From Branchiibius sp. NY16-3462-2 (lineage in GTDB: Bacteria; Actinomycetota; Actinomycetes; Actinomycetales; Dermatophilaceae), in the NCBI RefSeq assembly GCF_001594145.1, contig NZ_LVCF01000001.1, positions 434,001-498,000 on the forward strand: 64,000 nucleotides of DNA. The letters are read 5' to 3'. The translations under genes and the position numbers were made by a program. Each line of letters starts with the position of its first letter. Within the stretch, counting starts at the first letter, position 1. Positions 18,763 to 32,135 of the stretch are shown in pieces. The notes under the pieces are model-generated. The model was not told the DNA's origin and did no database searches. It was given only the letters and a program-made list of their open reading frames with translations.

Positions 18763-19455
18763 GTGAAAGGCCACGAAGTACGCATGCTCGCCGAGGTCGA
18801 GGACCGGCATTGGTGGTACGCAGAGCGTCGACACATTCTGGAAACGATGGTCAAGGACCTGCCCGCCGGGGTGGCCTGCGACATTGGGGCGGCCGGCGGG
18901 GGTAACACGCGAGTGCTGCTCAAGCGTGGCTGGCGCGCCGCTGCCCTGGAGTACGGGGAGGAGGGCGCCGAGGTCGGAGCGGCACGCGGTCTGACGGTCG
19001 TGCGTGCCGACGCCACCGCGCTGCCGCTCGCGGATGAGTCCCTCGACCTGGTCGTGGCATTGGATGTGCTGGAACACATTCCGGACGACGATGCAGCGGC
19101 GGCGGAGATCCGTCGCGCTCTGCGGCCGGGCGGAAGCGTGATCATCGCGGTTCCCGCAGATCCCAAACTCTGGTCGGCCCACGACGAAGCGGTCGACCAT
19201 GTGCGCCGCTACACCCGCGACACCCTGACCTCGGTTCTGGAGCGCAACGGACTGGTCGTCGACACCTGCTGGTCGTGGATGGTCCTGCTGCGTCCCGTGG
19301 TGTGGCTGCGCCGCAAGTCCACCAGCGGCAGCGACCTTGACCGGCCGCATCCGTTGGTGAACTCGGCGTTGGGGACGGTTGTCAAAGCCGAACGCCACCT
19401 TCCCGTGCGGTCCCTGCCCGGGGTCTCACTCTGGCTGCGCGCCCACCGCCCCTGA
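18763..19455 (+). CDS. Class I SAM-dependent methyltransferase
   Basis: About 230 residues. EDRHWWY at 13-19 is the typical start of envelope-glycan-associated methyltransferases; the SAM motif CDIGAAGGGNT, LEYGEEG, and ALDVLEHIPDDD follow. The start may be GTG 18763 or the in-frame ATG 18784 (MLAEVEDRHWWY); neither has a strong ribosome site. It begins an operon with the 759-residue membrane protein 12 bases downstream, and is divergent from its paralogue. A role in methylating a lipid-linked sugar or polyprenyl intermediate is plausible but not shown. Confidence 0.75.
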   Translation: MKGHEVRMLAEVEDRHWWYAERRHILETMVKDLPAGVACDIGAAGGGNTRVLLKRGWRAAALEYGEEGAEVGAARGLTVVRADATALPLADESLDLVVALDVLEHIPDDDAAAAEIRRALRPGGSVIIAVPADPKLWSAHDEAVDHVRRYTRDTLTSVLERNGLVVDTCWSWMVLLRPVVWLRRKSTSGSDLDRPHPLVNSALGTVVKAERHLPVRSLPGVSLWLRAHRP

Positions 19456-19467
19456 GCCGCACGATCG

Positions 19468-21747
19468 ATGACCCACGTCGCGGCAGCCGACGCGGCACTC
19501 ACTCCGGGTCGGCCCTGGATCCCTACTGACCGGGCACGCTCCGCGTGGATCGCTGTCGTCACAGGGGCGTTGCTGGCCGGTTTCCTGGGCCTCGCGGTCC
19601 ACACCGGTCTGCCGGTCGGCTCCCTCCTGCGGTTGGTGGCAGTGCTGGTCGTACTGCAGTGGCTGCCCGGCGTTCTGATCTGGCGCTGCATTCGCCCCCG
19701 GTCCGGCTGGCTTCTGGAGGACCTCACCTGCGGCTTCGCCTGCGGTTTCACCCTCAGCGTGCCGGTGCAGGTCCTCGGCGGACTGGCCGACAGCCCGCTG
19801 CTCAGTGCCGCCATCCCGGTGGCATGCATCGTCGGTCTTCTCGCCGTACCGCAAACCCGTCGTCGGATCCGGCAGGCCCGCTGCCGGCAGACCACATGGT
19901 GGCTACCGCTCGTGCTGGTGGTGGCCAGCCTCGGCACGGTTCGCGATCTGTGGGGCTACTTCACCCAGAACGAACTGCGCTGGCCCTCCGGCGCGATCGG
20001 CTTCCCCCACGTCGACCAGTACTTCCAGGTCGCGCTGACCCAGGCCTTGCGGTACCGCGGCCCGCGGACCTGGCCGATGATCCAAGGCGAGTCGTTCGAG
20101 TACCACTGGTTCGCCCACGCCTGGATGGGTCACCTGTCCGCCGTGGCCAACGTGCCAGCAGCGGATGTGGTCCTGCGATTCGCTCCGGCGCTCCTCGCGC
20201 CGTTGTGCACCCTGGCGATCGGTGCGCTGGCGCTGCGGATCACCGGTAGTTCTGCCGCTGCCGCAGTGGCGGTCCTTCTGGCGATGTTCTCCAACAGCGC
20301 GACCTTCTGGGCCTCCGCCGGCTACCAGAACCCGATCACCCCGCTGTCACCGACCCTGGCTCCCAGCCTGATGGTGCTGATGGCGTTGATCGCCGTGCTG
20401 ACTTTCCGCTTGCGTGGCCATCGCGGGCCGGTGGGGGCCTGCGCCGTCCTGGTGCTGGCGATCAGCGCTGTCGGTGCCAAAGGATCGGCAACCCCCCTCG
20501 TCGCGGCCGGTCTGGCGCTGGCACTGGTCATCAGCGCTGTGTGGATGCGCCGGATGGTGCGCCCGGTGGCCACCGATCTGCTCCTGGTGCTCCTCGCGCT
20601 GGTCATTGCCGCGAAGGTCATCTTCGGCGGGTCTGCGGACGGCTTGACCCTGGATCCCCGGCAGGCCGTGCAGGCCAACTGGCTGCTGCATTCCATCGGT
20701 GGCAGTACGACGCCCTGGCTGCTGGTCGTCGGCGGCATCTTCATGGTGCTGTGGGGTATGAGCAGGGCCGCGATGGGCACGGTGCTGCTGCTCAGTGGCG
20801 ACGAGCACCTCGGCCGCCGCGATCCCCTGGTGTGGCTGCTCATCGGTGCCGTCGGCGCCGGCGCGGTCGCACCGGCCCTCTTCGTGCAAGCCGGAGCCAG
20901 CCAGAACTACTTCCGGATCCAGGCCATTCCCATCGCCGTCGTCCTCAGCGCGGCGGGCGCGATGGTCTGGTGGCGTGGGCAGTCGCGGCGGGTGATCGCC
21001 CTGGGCGTCCTGCTGGCAGCGGTCGCCGGCCTCGCGGCGTACCGGATACCCAGTGCGCTGATCAAGGTGGAACCCGGCCGCCCGACCCGGGCCCTGCTAC
21101 TGCTCGCGCTGGGCGTGGCGGCGTGCGTGCTGGCCGGGCTGATCGCCGCGACGCTGACCCGTCGTCAGCGGCTCACCACCTTCGTTGCGGTGAGCACCGC
21201 AGCCGTGCTCTTCACCGGCATCTGGTCGTGGGCAGACAGCGTGGGCGACAGTTCTGCGCGGATCAGCAGCACCCACCACGCCGGCAAACCGCGCACTGCG
21301 GCCTGGCCGGGGGCGGTGACCCAGAATCAACTCGACGCCGCGATCTACATCAGTCAGCACGCCGGAACGAACGATGTCGTGATGACCAACCGGCACTGTT
21401 CATCGGCTCGCCCGACGCGAACATGCGACAGCCGGCGTTTCCTGGTGGCCGCCTACAGCGGCCGGCAGATGCTCGTCGAGGGATGGGGTTACGCACCCAC
21501 GATCACGGCGAAGTACTCCAAGGGCCGCACGATGATGACCGCGCCGTTCTATGACCCTGCTCTGCTGCAGCTGAACGACCAGTTCTTCATCGATCCGACG
21601 GCCGCGGCGCAGCGGCGGCTGTGGGATCTGGGCGTGCGGTGGGTCTACGTGGACACGCTCACCGACCCAGGGGTCGACCTGGCGCCGTACGCCACCAAGG
21701 AGTACAGCAACCCGGGTGCCACCGTCTGGCGGCTGAACCACCCCTGA
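19468..21747 (+). CDS. GT-C-like multipass membrane protein, paralogue B
   Basis: 759 residues, about a dozen membrane spans, same architecture as the divergent 770-residue protein. Shared motifs: FPHVDQYF at 179-186, FEYHWFAHAW at 210-219, and in the soluble C-terminus NRHCSSARPTRTC plus MLVEGWGY. The paired Cys in the C-terminal motif (Cys-X7-8-Cys) occur in both, so a disulfide in the exposed domain is likely. It follows the methyltransferase by 12 bases and ends at a bidirectional terminator shared with rpoC. Specific substrate unknown. Confidence 0.7.
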   Translation: MTHVAAADAALTPGRPWIPTDRARSAWIAVVTGALLAGFLGLAVHTGLPVGSLLRLVAVLVVLQWLPGVLIWRCIRPRSGWLLEDLTCGFACGFTLSVPVQVLGGLADSPLLSAAIPVACIVGLLAVPQTRRRIRQARCRQTTWWLPLVLVVASLGTVRDLWGYFTQNELRWPSGAIGFPHVDQYFQVALTQALRYRGPRTWPMIQGESFEYHWFAHAWMGHLSAVANVPAADVVLRFAPALLAPLCTLAIGALALRITGSSAAAAVAVLLAMFSNSATFWASAGYQNPITPLSPTLAPSLMVLMALIAVLTFRLRGHRGPVGACAVLVLAISAVGAKGSATPLVAAGLALALVISAVWMRRMVRPVATDLLLVLLALVIAAKVIFGGSADGLTLDPRQAVQANWLLHSIGGSTTPWLLVVGGIFMVLWGMSRAAMGTVLLLSGDEHLGRRDPLVWLLIGAVGAGAVAPALFVQAGASQNYFRIQAIPIAVVLSAAGAMVWWRGQSRRVIALGVLLAAVAGLAAYRIPSALIKVEPGRPTRALLLLALGVAACVLAGLIAATLTRRQRLTTFVAVSTAAVLFTGIWSWADSVGDSSARISSTHHAGKPRTAAWPGAVTQNQLDAAIYISQHAGTNDVVMTNRHCSSARPTRTCDSRRFLVAAYSGRQMLVEGWGYAPTITAKYSKGRTMMTAPFYDPALLQLNDQFFIDPTAAAQRRLWDLGVRWVYVDTLTDPGVDLAPYATKEYSNPGATVWRLNHP

Positions 21748-21758
21748 CCTCAGACACG

Positions 21759-21796
21759 GGCAGCGGCCCGGGATCTTGCGATCCCGGGCCGCTGCC
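21759..21796. terminator. Bidirectional terminator between the membrane protein gene and rpoC
   Basis: A perfect 17-bp stem with loop TTGC, lying 12 bases after one stop and 19 bases after the converging rpoC stop. It can serve both transcripts. Confidence 0.85.
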
Positions 21797-21814
21797 GGTG
21801 GTGTCGGAGATTGC

Positions 21815-25711
<3,897 letters not shown>

Positions 25712-25787
25712 GGTGTGCCTTCCTTCTTGTTACCTAGCGAAGTCTGAAAGTTCTGAGTCTGAAATGGCGTTGGTCAATCGGACGGGA

Positions 25788-25829
25788 GGTGAGGTACGCC
25801 GATCGGCCGGCCTCTCGGCGTACCTCACC
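25788..25829 (-). other. rpoB-rpoC intercistronic hairpin
   Basis: GGTGAGGTACGCCGA and its exact complement form a 15-bp stem with a 12-base loop, starting 11 bases after the rpoB stop. No U-tract follows. It may be a partial terminator or RNase processing site balancing rpoC against rpoB. Confidence 0.55.
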
Positions 25830-25839
25830 GTTGGAAGTC

Positions 25840-28800
25840 TCAGACTTCGTCGACTGAGCTCGGCTCGCGCCGGCTCAGGTCAATCCCGAGTTCTTCCGCG
25901 GCGCGGAAGACCTCCTGGTCGCTCTCGCGCAGGTCGATCGCCTGACCATCGCTGGACAGCACCTCGACGTTGAGGCAGAGCGACTGCATTTCCTTGATGA
26001 GCACCTTGAACGACTCGGGGATGCCCGGCTCGGGGATGTTCTCGCCCTTGACGATGGCCTCGTAGACCTTCACGCGGCCGTTGATGTCATCGGACTTGAT
26101 GGTGAGCAGCTCCTGCAGTGCGTAGGCGGCGCCGTACGCCTCCAGGGCCCACACCTCCATCTCACCGAAGCGCTGGCCACCGAACTGGGCCTTACCGCCC
26201 AGCGGCTGCTGGGTGATCATCGAGTACGGACCGGTGGAGCGGGCGTGGATCTTGTCGTCGACCAGGTGGTGCAACTTCAAGATGTACATGTAGCCCACCG
26301 ACACCGGCTCCGGGAACGGTTCGCCGGAGCGACCGTCGAAGAGCCGGGTCTTGCCCTCGTGACCGATCAGGCGCTGGCCGTCGCGGGTCGGAGTCGTCGA
26401 GTCCAGCAGACCCGAGATGACTTCCTCGCTCGCACCGTCGAACACCGGGGAGGCCACGCGCGAACCCGCGGGCGCCTCGTGGGCGTCGGCCGGGATCTGC
26501 TTGGCCCAGTCGGGGCTGCCCTCGATCTGCCAGCCGCGGCTCGCGGCCCAGCCCAGGTGCAACTCCAGGATCTGCCCGAGGTTCATCCGGCGCGGCACAC
26601 CGTGCGGGTTCAGCACGACGTCGACCGGGGTGCCGTCCTCCAGGAACGGCATGTCCTCGACGGGCAGGATCTTGGAGATGACGCCCTTGTTGCCGTGGCG
26701 GCCGGCGAGCTTGTCACCGTCGGTGATCTTGCGCTTGTTGGCGACGTAGACGCGGACCATCTGGTTCACGCCGGGCGCCAACTCATCGCCCTCCTCGCGG
26801 TCGAAGACCTTGACGCCGATGACCGTGCCGGTCTCGCCGTGCGGGACCTTCATCGAGGTGTCACGGACCTCACGGGCCTTCTCACCGAAGATGGCGCGCA
26901 GCAGGCGCTCCTCCGGGGTCAACTCGGTCTCACCCTTGGGCGTGACCTTGCCGACCAGCAGGTCGCCATCGCGTACCTCGGCACCGATGCGGATGATGCC
27001 GCGCTCGTCCAGGTCGGCCAGGACCTCTTCGGAGACGTTCGGGATGTCCCGGGTGATCTCCTCCGGGCCCAGCTTGGTGTCGCGGGCGTCGATCTCGTGC
27101 TCTTCGATGTGGATCGAGGAGAGTACGTCGTCCTGCACCAACCGCTGGGACAAGATGATGGCGTCCTCGAAGTTGTAGCCCTCCCACGGCATGAATGCCA
27201 CGAGCAGGTTCTTTCCGAGAGCCATCTCGCCACCGTCCGTTGCCGGACCGTCGGCGATGACCGAGCCCACCTCGAGGCGGTCACCGGTGGTGACCACGAC
27301 GCGCTGGTTGTAGCAGGTACCCGCGTTGGAGCGGGTGAACTTGGCCACGCGGTAGGTGATGTAGGTGCCGTCGTCGTTGGCGACGGTCACCAGGTCCGCG
27401 GAGACCTCCTGCACGACACCGGCCTTCTCGGCCCGGATGACGTCACCGGAGTCCAGCGCGGCGCGGTACTCCATCCCGGTGCCGACCAGCGGCGCCTCGG
27501 AACGGACCAGCGGCACGGCCTGACGCTGCATCGCGGCGCCCATCAGGGCGCGCGAGGTGTCGTCGTGCTCCAGGAACGGGATCAGCGCGGTGGACGCCGA
27601 CACCATCTGACGTGCGGACACGTCCATGTAGTCGACCTCGTCGGCCGGGACGTCGGTGGCTTCGCCGTCCTTGACGCGCACCAGGACCCGCTCCTCGACG
27701 AACGAACCGTCGGGGTTCAGCGGGGCGTTGGCCTGCGCCTTGACGAACTCGTCCTCCTCGTCCGCGGTGAGGTAGTGCACCTCATCGGTGACGACGCCGT
27801 TCTCGACCTTGCGGTACGGGGTCTCGATGAACCCGAACGCGTTGATCCGGCCGTAGGACGCGAGCGAACCGATCAGACCGATGTTCGGGCCTTCCGGCGT
27901 CTCGATCGGGCACATCCGGCCGTAGTGGCTGGGGTGCACGTCACGAACTTCCATGCCGGCGCGGTCACGGGACAGACCACCCGGGCCCAGCGCGTTCAGA
28001 CGCCGCTTGTGCGTCAGACCGGCCAGCGGGTTGTTCTGGTCCATGAACTGCGACAACTGGCTGGTGCCGAAGAACTCCTTGATGGAGGCGACGACGGGCC
28101 GGATGTTGATCAGGGTCTGCGGCGTGATGGCCTCGACGTCCTGGGTGGTCATGCGCTCGCGGACGACGCGCTCCATCCGGGACAGACCGGTGCGGACCTG
28201 GTTCTGGATCAACTCACCGACGTTGCGGATCCGGCGGTTGCCGAAGTGGTCGATGTCGTCGACCTCGACCCGCAGGTCGGTCTCGGCGCCGTTACGGAAC
28301 CCGCGCATGACCGGCTCGCCGGCGTGCAGGGCGCACAGGTACTTGATCGTGGCCACGATGTCGTCAACCGACAGGGTGGACTTGTTCAGCGAGACCTGCA
28401 GACCCAGCTTCTTGTCCACCTTGTAACGACCGACCTTGGCCAAGTCGTAGCGCTTGGTGTTGAAGTACAGGTTGTCCAGCAGGTTGCGGGCCGCTTCGGT
28501 GGTCGGCGGCTCGCCCGGGCGCAGCTTGCGGTAGATGTCCAGCAGCGCCTCGTCCTGGGTGACCGTGTGGTCCTTCTCCAGGGTCGCGCGGATGCTGTCG
28601 TACTGGCCGAACTGCTCCAGGATGTCGGCCTCGGACAGGCCGAGCGCCTTCAGCAGAACCGTGACCGACTGCTTTCGCTTGCGGTCCACGCGCACACCGA
28701 CGGTGTCGCGCTTGTCGATCTCGAACTCCAGCCAGGCACCGCGGCTCGGGATGATCTTGGCGGTGTAGACGTCCTTGTCGGAGGTCTTGTCGATGCTGCG

Positions 28801-29325
28801 CTCGAAGTAGACACCCGGGCTACGCACCAGCTGGGAGACCACGACACGCTCGGTGCCGTTGATGATGAAGGTGCCGCGCTCGGTCATGAGCGGGAAATCG
28901 CCCATGAACACCGTCTGGCTCTTGATCTCACCGGTGTTGTTGTTGATGAACTCCGCGGTGACGAACAGCGGCGCCGCGTAGGTGATGTCCTTCTCTTTGC
29001 ACTCCTCCGTCGTGTACTTGACCTCCTCGAAGCGGTGGTCACGGAACGACAGACTCATCGAGCCGGAGAAGTCCTCGATCGGAGAGATCTCCTCGAAGAT
29101 CTCCTCCAGACCGGAACGGTCGTTGATGTCCTCACGTCCGGCTGCCTTTGCGGCAGCTACGCGCTCCTGCCAGCGCTCGTTTCCGAGCAGCCAGTCGAAG
29201 CTCTCCGTCTGGGGAGCCAGCAGGTCCGGCATCTCCAGAGGTTCGCGGATCTTGGCGAACGAGAGACGGCCCGAAGCCGTCTTCGCCGACGAGAGGGTAT
29301 TGGTCGCAGTACGCGAGGCAGCCAA
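25840..29325 (-). CDS. rpoB: RNA polymerase beta subunit
   Basis: 1161 residues, a typical actinobacterial length. The rifampicin region is intact (SQLSQFMDQNNPLAGLTHKR, then RRLNALGPGGLSR). Start is TTG 29325 (reading MAASRTATNT) with AAGGA 8 bases upstream, as in Streptomyces relatives. First gene of rpoBC. Confidence 0.98.
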   Translation of the reverse strand: MAASRTATNTLSSAKTASGRLSFAKIREPLEMPDLLAPQTESFDWLLGNERWQERVAAAKAAGREDINDRSGLEEIFEEISPIEDFSGSMSLSFRDHRFEEVKYTTEECKEKDITYAAPLFVTAEFINNNTGEIKSQTVFMGDFPLMTERGTFIINGTERVVVSQLVRSPGVYFERSIDKTSDKDVYTAKIIPSRGAWLEFEIDKRDTVGVRVDRKRKQSVTVLLKALGLSEADILEQFGQYDSIRATLEKDHTVTQDEALLDIYRKLRPGEPPTTEAARNLLDNLYFNTKRYDLAKVGRYKVDKKLGLQVSLNKSTLSVDDIVATIKYLCALHAGEPVMRGFRNGAETDLRVEVDDIDHFGNRRIRNVGELIQNQVRTGLSRMERVVRERMTTQDVEAITPQTLINIRPVVASIKEFFGTSQLSQFMDQNNPLAGLTHKRRLNALGPGGLSRDRAGMEVRDVHPSHYGRMCPIETPEGPNIGLIGSLASYGRINAFGFIETPYRKVENGVVTDEVHYLTADEEDEFVKAQANAPLNPDGSFVEERVLVRVKDGEATDVPADEVDYMDVSARQMVSASTALIPFLEHDDTSRALMGAAMQRQAVPLVRSEAPLVGTGMEYRAALDSGDVIRAEKAGVVQEVSADLVTVANDDGTYITYRVAKFTRSNAGTCYNQRVVVTTGDRLEVGSVIADGPATDGGEMALGKNLLVAFMPWEGYNFEDAIILSQRLVQDDVLSSIHIEEHEIDARDTKLGPEEITRDIPNVSEEVLADLDERGIIRIGAEVRDGDLLVGKVTPKGETELTPEERLLRAIFGEKAREVRDTSMKVPHGETGTVIGVKVFDREEGDELAPGVNQMVRVYVANKRKITDGDKLAGRHGNKGVISKILPVEDMPFLEDGTPVDVVLNPHGVPRRMNLGQILELHLGWAASRGWQIEGSPDWAKQIPADAHEAPAGSRVASPVFDGASEEVISGLLDSTTPTRDGQRLIGHEGKTRLFDGRSGEPFPEPVSVGYMYILKLHHLVDDKIHARSTGPYSMITQQPLGGKAQFGGQRFGEMEVWALEAYGAAYALQELLTIKSDDINGRVKVYEAIVKGENIPEPGIPESFKVLIKEMQSLCLNVEVLSSDGQAIDLRESDQEVFRAAEELGIDLSRREPSSVDEV

Positions 29326-29705
29326 GGATGGGTCCTTCCACAGGCCTTACGGGCGGTTCGGTCGGCTACCTGCGTCGATGACCTAACCTGTTGATCAGCT
29401 GCTGATCGCGGGCACGACGATCACCGACCGTCAAATCGACTGCCGGCGCGGGAGGCGCTCGGGCGGGCGACGCGGTCTGCGTGATATCCGGGCTGGATCA
29501 AGCTCATCTGAGCAAAGGGCTGGGCGGACACGGGCAGCGCAAAGCAATACCATACCCGATCAGGCAAGTGAAGTAAACCCGACGGAATTCCGGGGCACGA
29601 GAGGCCACCGAGCCGTAAGGCCGATCCGTCGCTGCCCCCGCAGCGCGTCCCACGACTGTGCACCCGCCCACGGGCCCTCGTCAAGCACCCGCGCGGAAAA
29701 ACACC
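29326..29705 (-). promoter_or_regulatory. rpoB: rpoB promoter and leader region
   Basis: 380 bases without a gene between the acyl-CoA dehydrogenase stop and rpoB. A candidate promoter reads TTTACT (29577-29572), 17 bases, TATGGT (29554-29549), giving a leader of about 220 bases. A 15-base palindrome GATCAGC-T-GCTGATC lies at 29393-29407 within that leader. No clear terminator for the upstream operon is seen. Confidence 0.45.
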
Positions 29706-30791
29706 TCAGCGCAGGACCGACACCTCGGGGTACTCCCGCACCTGACCGGCCAGCCGCGCCAGGTGGTAGGTGGTGTCGCCCCAGGAGTGCTCGATGTCGG
29801 TGATCGCGCTGGTGTAGTGGCCCACGGCGTACTCAGCGGTCATGCCGATGCCACCGTGCAACTGGATGGCCTCCTGCCCGACCAGCCGGGCATTGCGGCC
29901 GGCGACCACCTTCAGGCGGGATGCGGCCAGGTCGTCCAGCGGGTCGGCGGCCAGCGCCATCGCGGTGTAGAGCACACTGCTGCGCACCAACTCCAGGGCG
30001 ACGTACATGTCGGCGGCCCGGAAGGTGAGCGCCTGGAAGGTCGCCAGCGGCACGCCGAACTGCTTGCGGGTCTTGAGGTAGCCGACGGTCAGGTCCAGCG
30101 CCCCCTGCATGGCACCGAACGCCTCGCTCTCCACCGTCAGGATGGCCAGGTTGGCGGCCGCGCGCAGGGCCTCATCGGTGGCCGCGCCCGGCTCACCAAG
30201 CGGCGCACCCGGCGTACCGTCCAGGGCCACGCGCTCCTCGCCGCCGGTCTCGACGACGAATAGTCCGGTCTGCTCCCCCACCTTCGCCGCGACGATCGCG
30301 TGGCTCGCATCGGGTGCGTAGCGCACGGGCTCCTTGACCCCGTCCAGCAGCCAGGCGTCACCCTCCTGCCGTGCGGTCACGTCGTACGGCGTGAGGGACC
30401 ACGCGCAGCCGGGTTCGGCGATCGCCGTGACCACCAGGGTGTCACCGCCCAGCAGCGGGGCGAGCAGCTGCTCGTGCTGCTCGTCGGTGCCCAGGCGGGC
30501 CAGCAGGGTCGCGGCGGCCAGGGCATCGGCGTACGGCGATTGGATCCGTCCGCGGCCCAGTTCGACGGCCGCGACGCTCACCTCCACAGCCGAGGCGTCG
30601 GCTCCGCCCAGGTCCTCGGCGAACGGCAACGCGATCAGGCCGGTCTCGGCGATCGCGGTCCAGGCTGCCTTGTCCAGCGGCTGCGGACCGGTGGCCACCT
30701 CGCCGCCGGTGGATTCGGGCTGGTGCCGCTTGGCCAGTTCGGCGACGGCGTCGCGCAGCGCCAGTTGTTCTTCTTCGAACGTGAAGTCCAT
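29706..30791 (-). CDS. Acyl-CoA dehydrogenase family protein, probable non-catalytic partner subunit
   Basis: 361 residues with the acyl-CoA dehydrogenase fold (LIALPFAEDLGGADA, YLKTRKQFGVPLATFQAL, IQLHGGIGMTAEYAVGHY). The helix where the catalytic glutamate sits in FadE-type enzymes reads NLAILTVESEAFGAMQ without the usual Gln/Asn-Glu-Arg, so it may be the FAD-contributing partner of a heterotetramer, as known for some mycobacterial FadE pairs. It starts 18 bases after its neighbour dehydrogenase ends. Substrate unknown. Confidence 0.78.
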   Translation of the reverse strand: MDFTFEEEQLALRDAVAELAKRHQPESTGGEVATGPQPLDKAAWTAIAETGLIALPFAEDLGGADASAVEVSVAAVELGRGRIQSPYADALAAATLLARLGTDEQHEQLLAPLLGGDTLVVTAIAEPGCAWSLTPYDVTARQEGDAWLLDGVKEPVRYAPDASHAIVAAKVGEQTGLFVVETGGEERVALDGTPGAPLGEPGAATDEALRAAANLAILTVESEAFGAMQGALDLTVGYLKTRKQFGVPLATFQALTFRAADMYVALELVRSSVLYTAMALAADPLDDLAASRLKVVAGRNARLVGQEAIQLHGGIGMTAEYAVGHYTSAITDIEHSWGDTTYHLARLAGQVREYPEVSVLR

Positions 30792-30808
30792 GGCTGTGTC
30801 GTGTCCTT

Positions 30809-31990
30809 TCAGGCCCGCAGGCCGAGGATGCCGCCGGCGATGATCTGGCGCTGCACCTCGTTGGAACCGCCGTAGATCGAGGCCTTACGGAAGTTGAGGT
30901 AGGTCGGGGTGGCGTGCGCGGTCCACGCTTCGAGGGAGGTGTCCTCCGGCTGCTGCCACAGCAGCGAGGCCGGCCCGGCGATGTCGGCGAGCAACTCCAG
31001 GGCGTCCTGCTGCAACTGGGTGCCGCGCAGCTTCACGATCGATGATGCCGGGTCCGGCTGGCCCTCCTTCGAACCGGCGGCGACCCGGATCACGGTGAGT
31101 TCCAGCGCTGCGACGCTCGCCTCCAACTCGGCAATTCGGGCCGCGACCAGGGGCTCGTCCAGAAGCGTGCCGGTGTGCGTACGCGTCTGTGCCGCACGGG
31201 CTTTCGCGGTGGCGAGCACCTTCTTGATACTTGCGACCGGTGCGACACCGACGCGCTCGTTGCCCAGCAGGAACTTGGCGTAGGTCCAGCCGGCGTTGAC
31301 CTCACCCACGAGTTGGTCGGCCGGGACACGGACGTTCTCGAAGAAGACCTCGTTGACCTCGTGGCCGCCGTCGATGAGCTTGATCGGGCGCACGGTGATG
31401 CCGGGTGTCTTCATGTCGATGAGCAGGAAGGAGATGCCCTGCTGCTTCTTGGCCGCCTGCGGGTCGGTGCGGACCAGCGCGAAGATCCAGTCGGCGTACT
31501 GGCCCAGGGTCGTCCACGTCTTCTGTCCGTTGACCACCCACTCGTCGCCGTCGAGGACAGCGGTCGTGCGCAGACTGGCCAGGTCCGACCCGGCGTCCGG
31601 CTCGGAGAAGCCCTGGCACCACCAGATGTCGAGGTTGGCGGTCTTGGGCAGGAAGCGCTCCTTCTGCTCCTGCGAGCCGAAGGCGGCGATCACGGGGCCG
31701 ACCATGTTGGCGTTGAACGCCAACGGCGGCGGCACACTGGCGGCCTGCATCTCCTGCAGATAGATGTGCCGCTCCAGGTCGCTCCAGCCCCGGCCGCCCC
31801 ATTCGGTGGGCCAGTGCGGTACGGCCAGGCCGGCGGCGTTCAGCGTCTGCTGCGCCTCGATGAAGTCCTTCGGGTCGACCTCACCTCCGGCGGCCCAGCG
31901 GTCCCGTAGATCCTGCGGCACCTTCGTGGTGAAGAAGTCGCGCATCTCCTGTTGGAATGCGCGGTCCTCGTCGGTCAGTTCGAGACGCAT
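30809..31990 (-). CDS. Acyl-CoA dehydrogenase, probable catalytic subunit
   Basis: 393 residues. FAD/substrate motifs WWCQGFSEPDAGSDLASL and WVVNGQKTWTT, candidate catalytic Glu in LLGNERVGVAP, and C-terminal YGGSNEVQRQIIAGGILGL. FadE family enzymes introduce the alpha-beta double bond in acyl-CoA thioesters. It is first in a two-gene operon with the smaller dehydrogenase-like protein; together they probably form an alpha2-beta2 enzyme. A Crp-like box lies about 40 bases upstream of the start. Confidence 0.85.
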   Translation of the reverse strand: MRLELTDEDRAFQQEMRDFFTTKVPQDLRDRWAAGGEVDPKDFIEAQQTLNAAGLAVPHWPTEWGGRGWSDLERHIYLQEMQAASVPPPLAFNANMVGPVIAAFGSQEQKERFLPKTANLDIWWCQGFSEPDAGSDLASLRTTAVLDGDEWVVNGQKTWTTLGQYADWIFALVRTDPQAAKKQQGISFLLIDMKTPGITVRPIKLIDGGHEVNEVFFENVRVPADQLVGEVNAGWTYAKFLLGNERVGVAPVASIKKVLATAKARAAQTRTHTGTLLDEPLVAARIAELEASVAALELTVIRVAAGSKEGQPDPASSIVKLRGTQLQQDALELLADIAGPASLLWQQPEDTSLEAWTAHATPTYLNFRKASIYGGSNEVQRQIIAGGILGLRA

Positions 31991-32030
31991 GAGCCCTCCA
32001 GAGTTCGGCTGGGACCCACTGTAATGAGCC

Positions 32031-32046
32031 AGTGATCGTGCTCACC
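32031..32046. promoter_or_regulatory. Crp/GlxR-like box upstream of the acyl-CoA dehydrogenase pair
   Basis: AGTGATCGTGCTCACC has the GTGA-N6-TCAC core of Crp/GlxR sites. It sits 41 bases upstream of the dehydrogenase start, almost the same spacing as the box before ercA. Confidence 0.4.
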
Positions 32047-32079
32047 ACCGCGGGGTAAGCGGTTGCTCAGTAGGCACGC

Positions 32080-32118
32080 AAAAGGGGCCCTTCCGGACGA
32101 ATCCGGAGGGGCCCCTTT
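32080..32118 (-). terminator. Terminator of rplJ-rplL
   Basis: On the minus strand, GGGGCCCCTCCGGA pairs with TCCGGAAGGGCCCC (one mismatch) around loop TTCG, followed by TTTT. It begins 18 bases after the rplL stop. Confidence 0.85.
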
Positions 32119-32135
32119 CACAGGGAGGGATTAGC

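Noticed and set aside
26245..29394. 1049-codon open frame antisense to rpoB
   Set aside because: Same codon-bias artefact as for rpoC; no promoter, ribosome site or recognisable domain.
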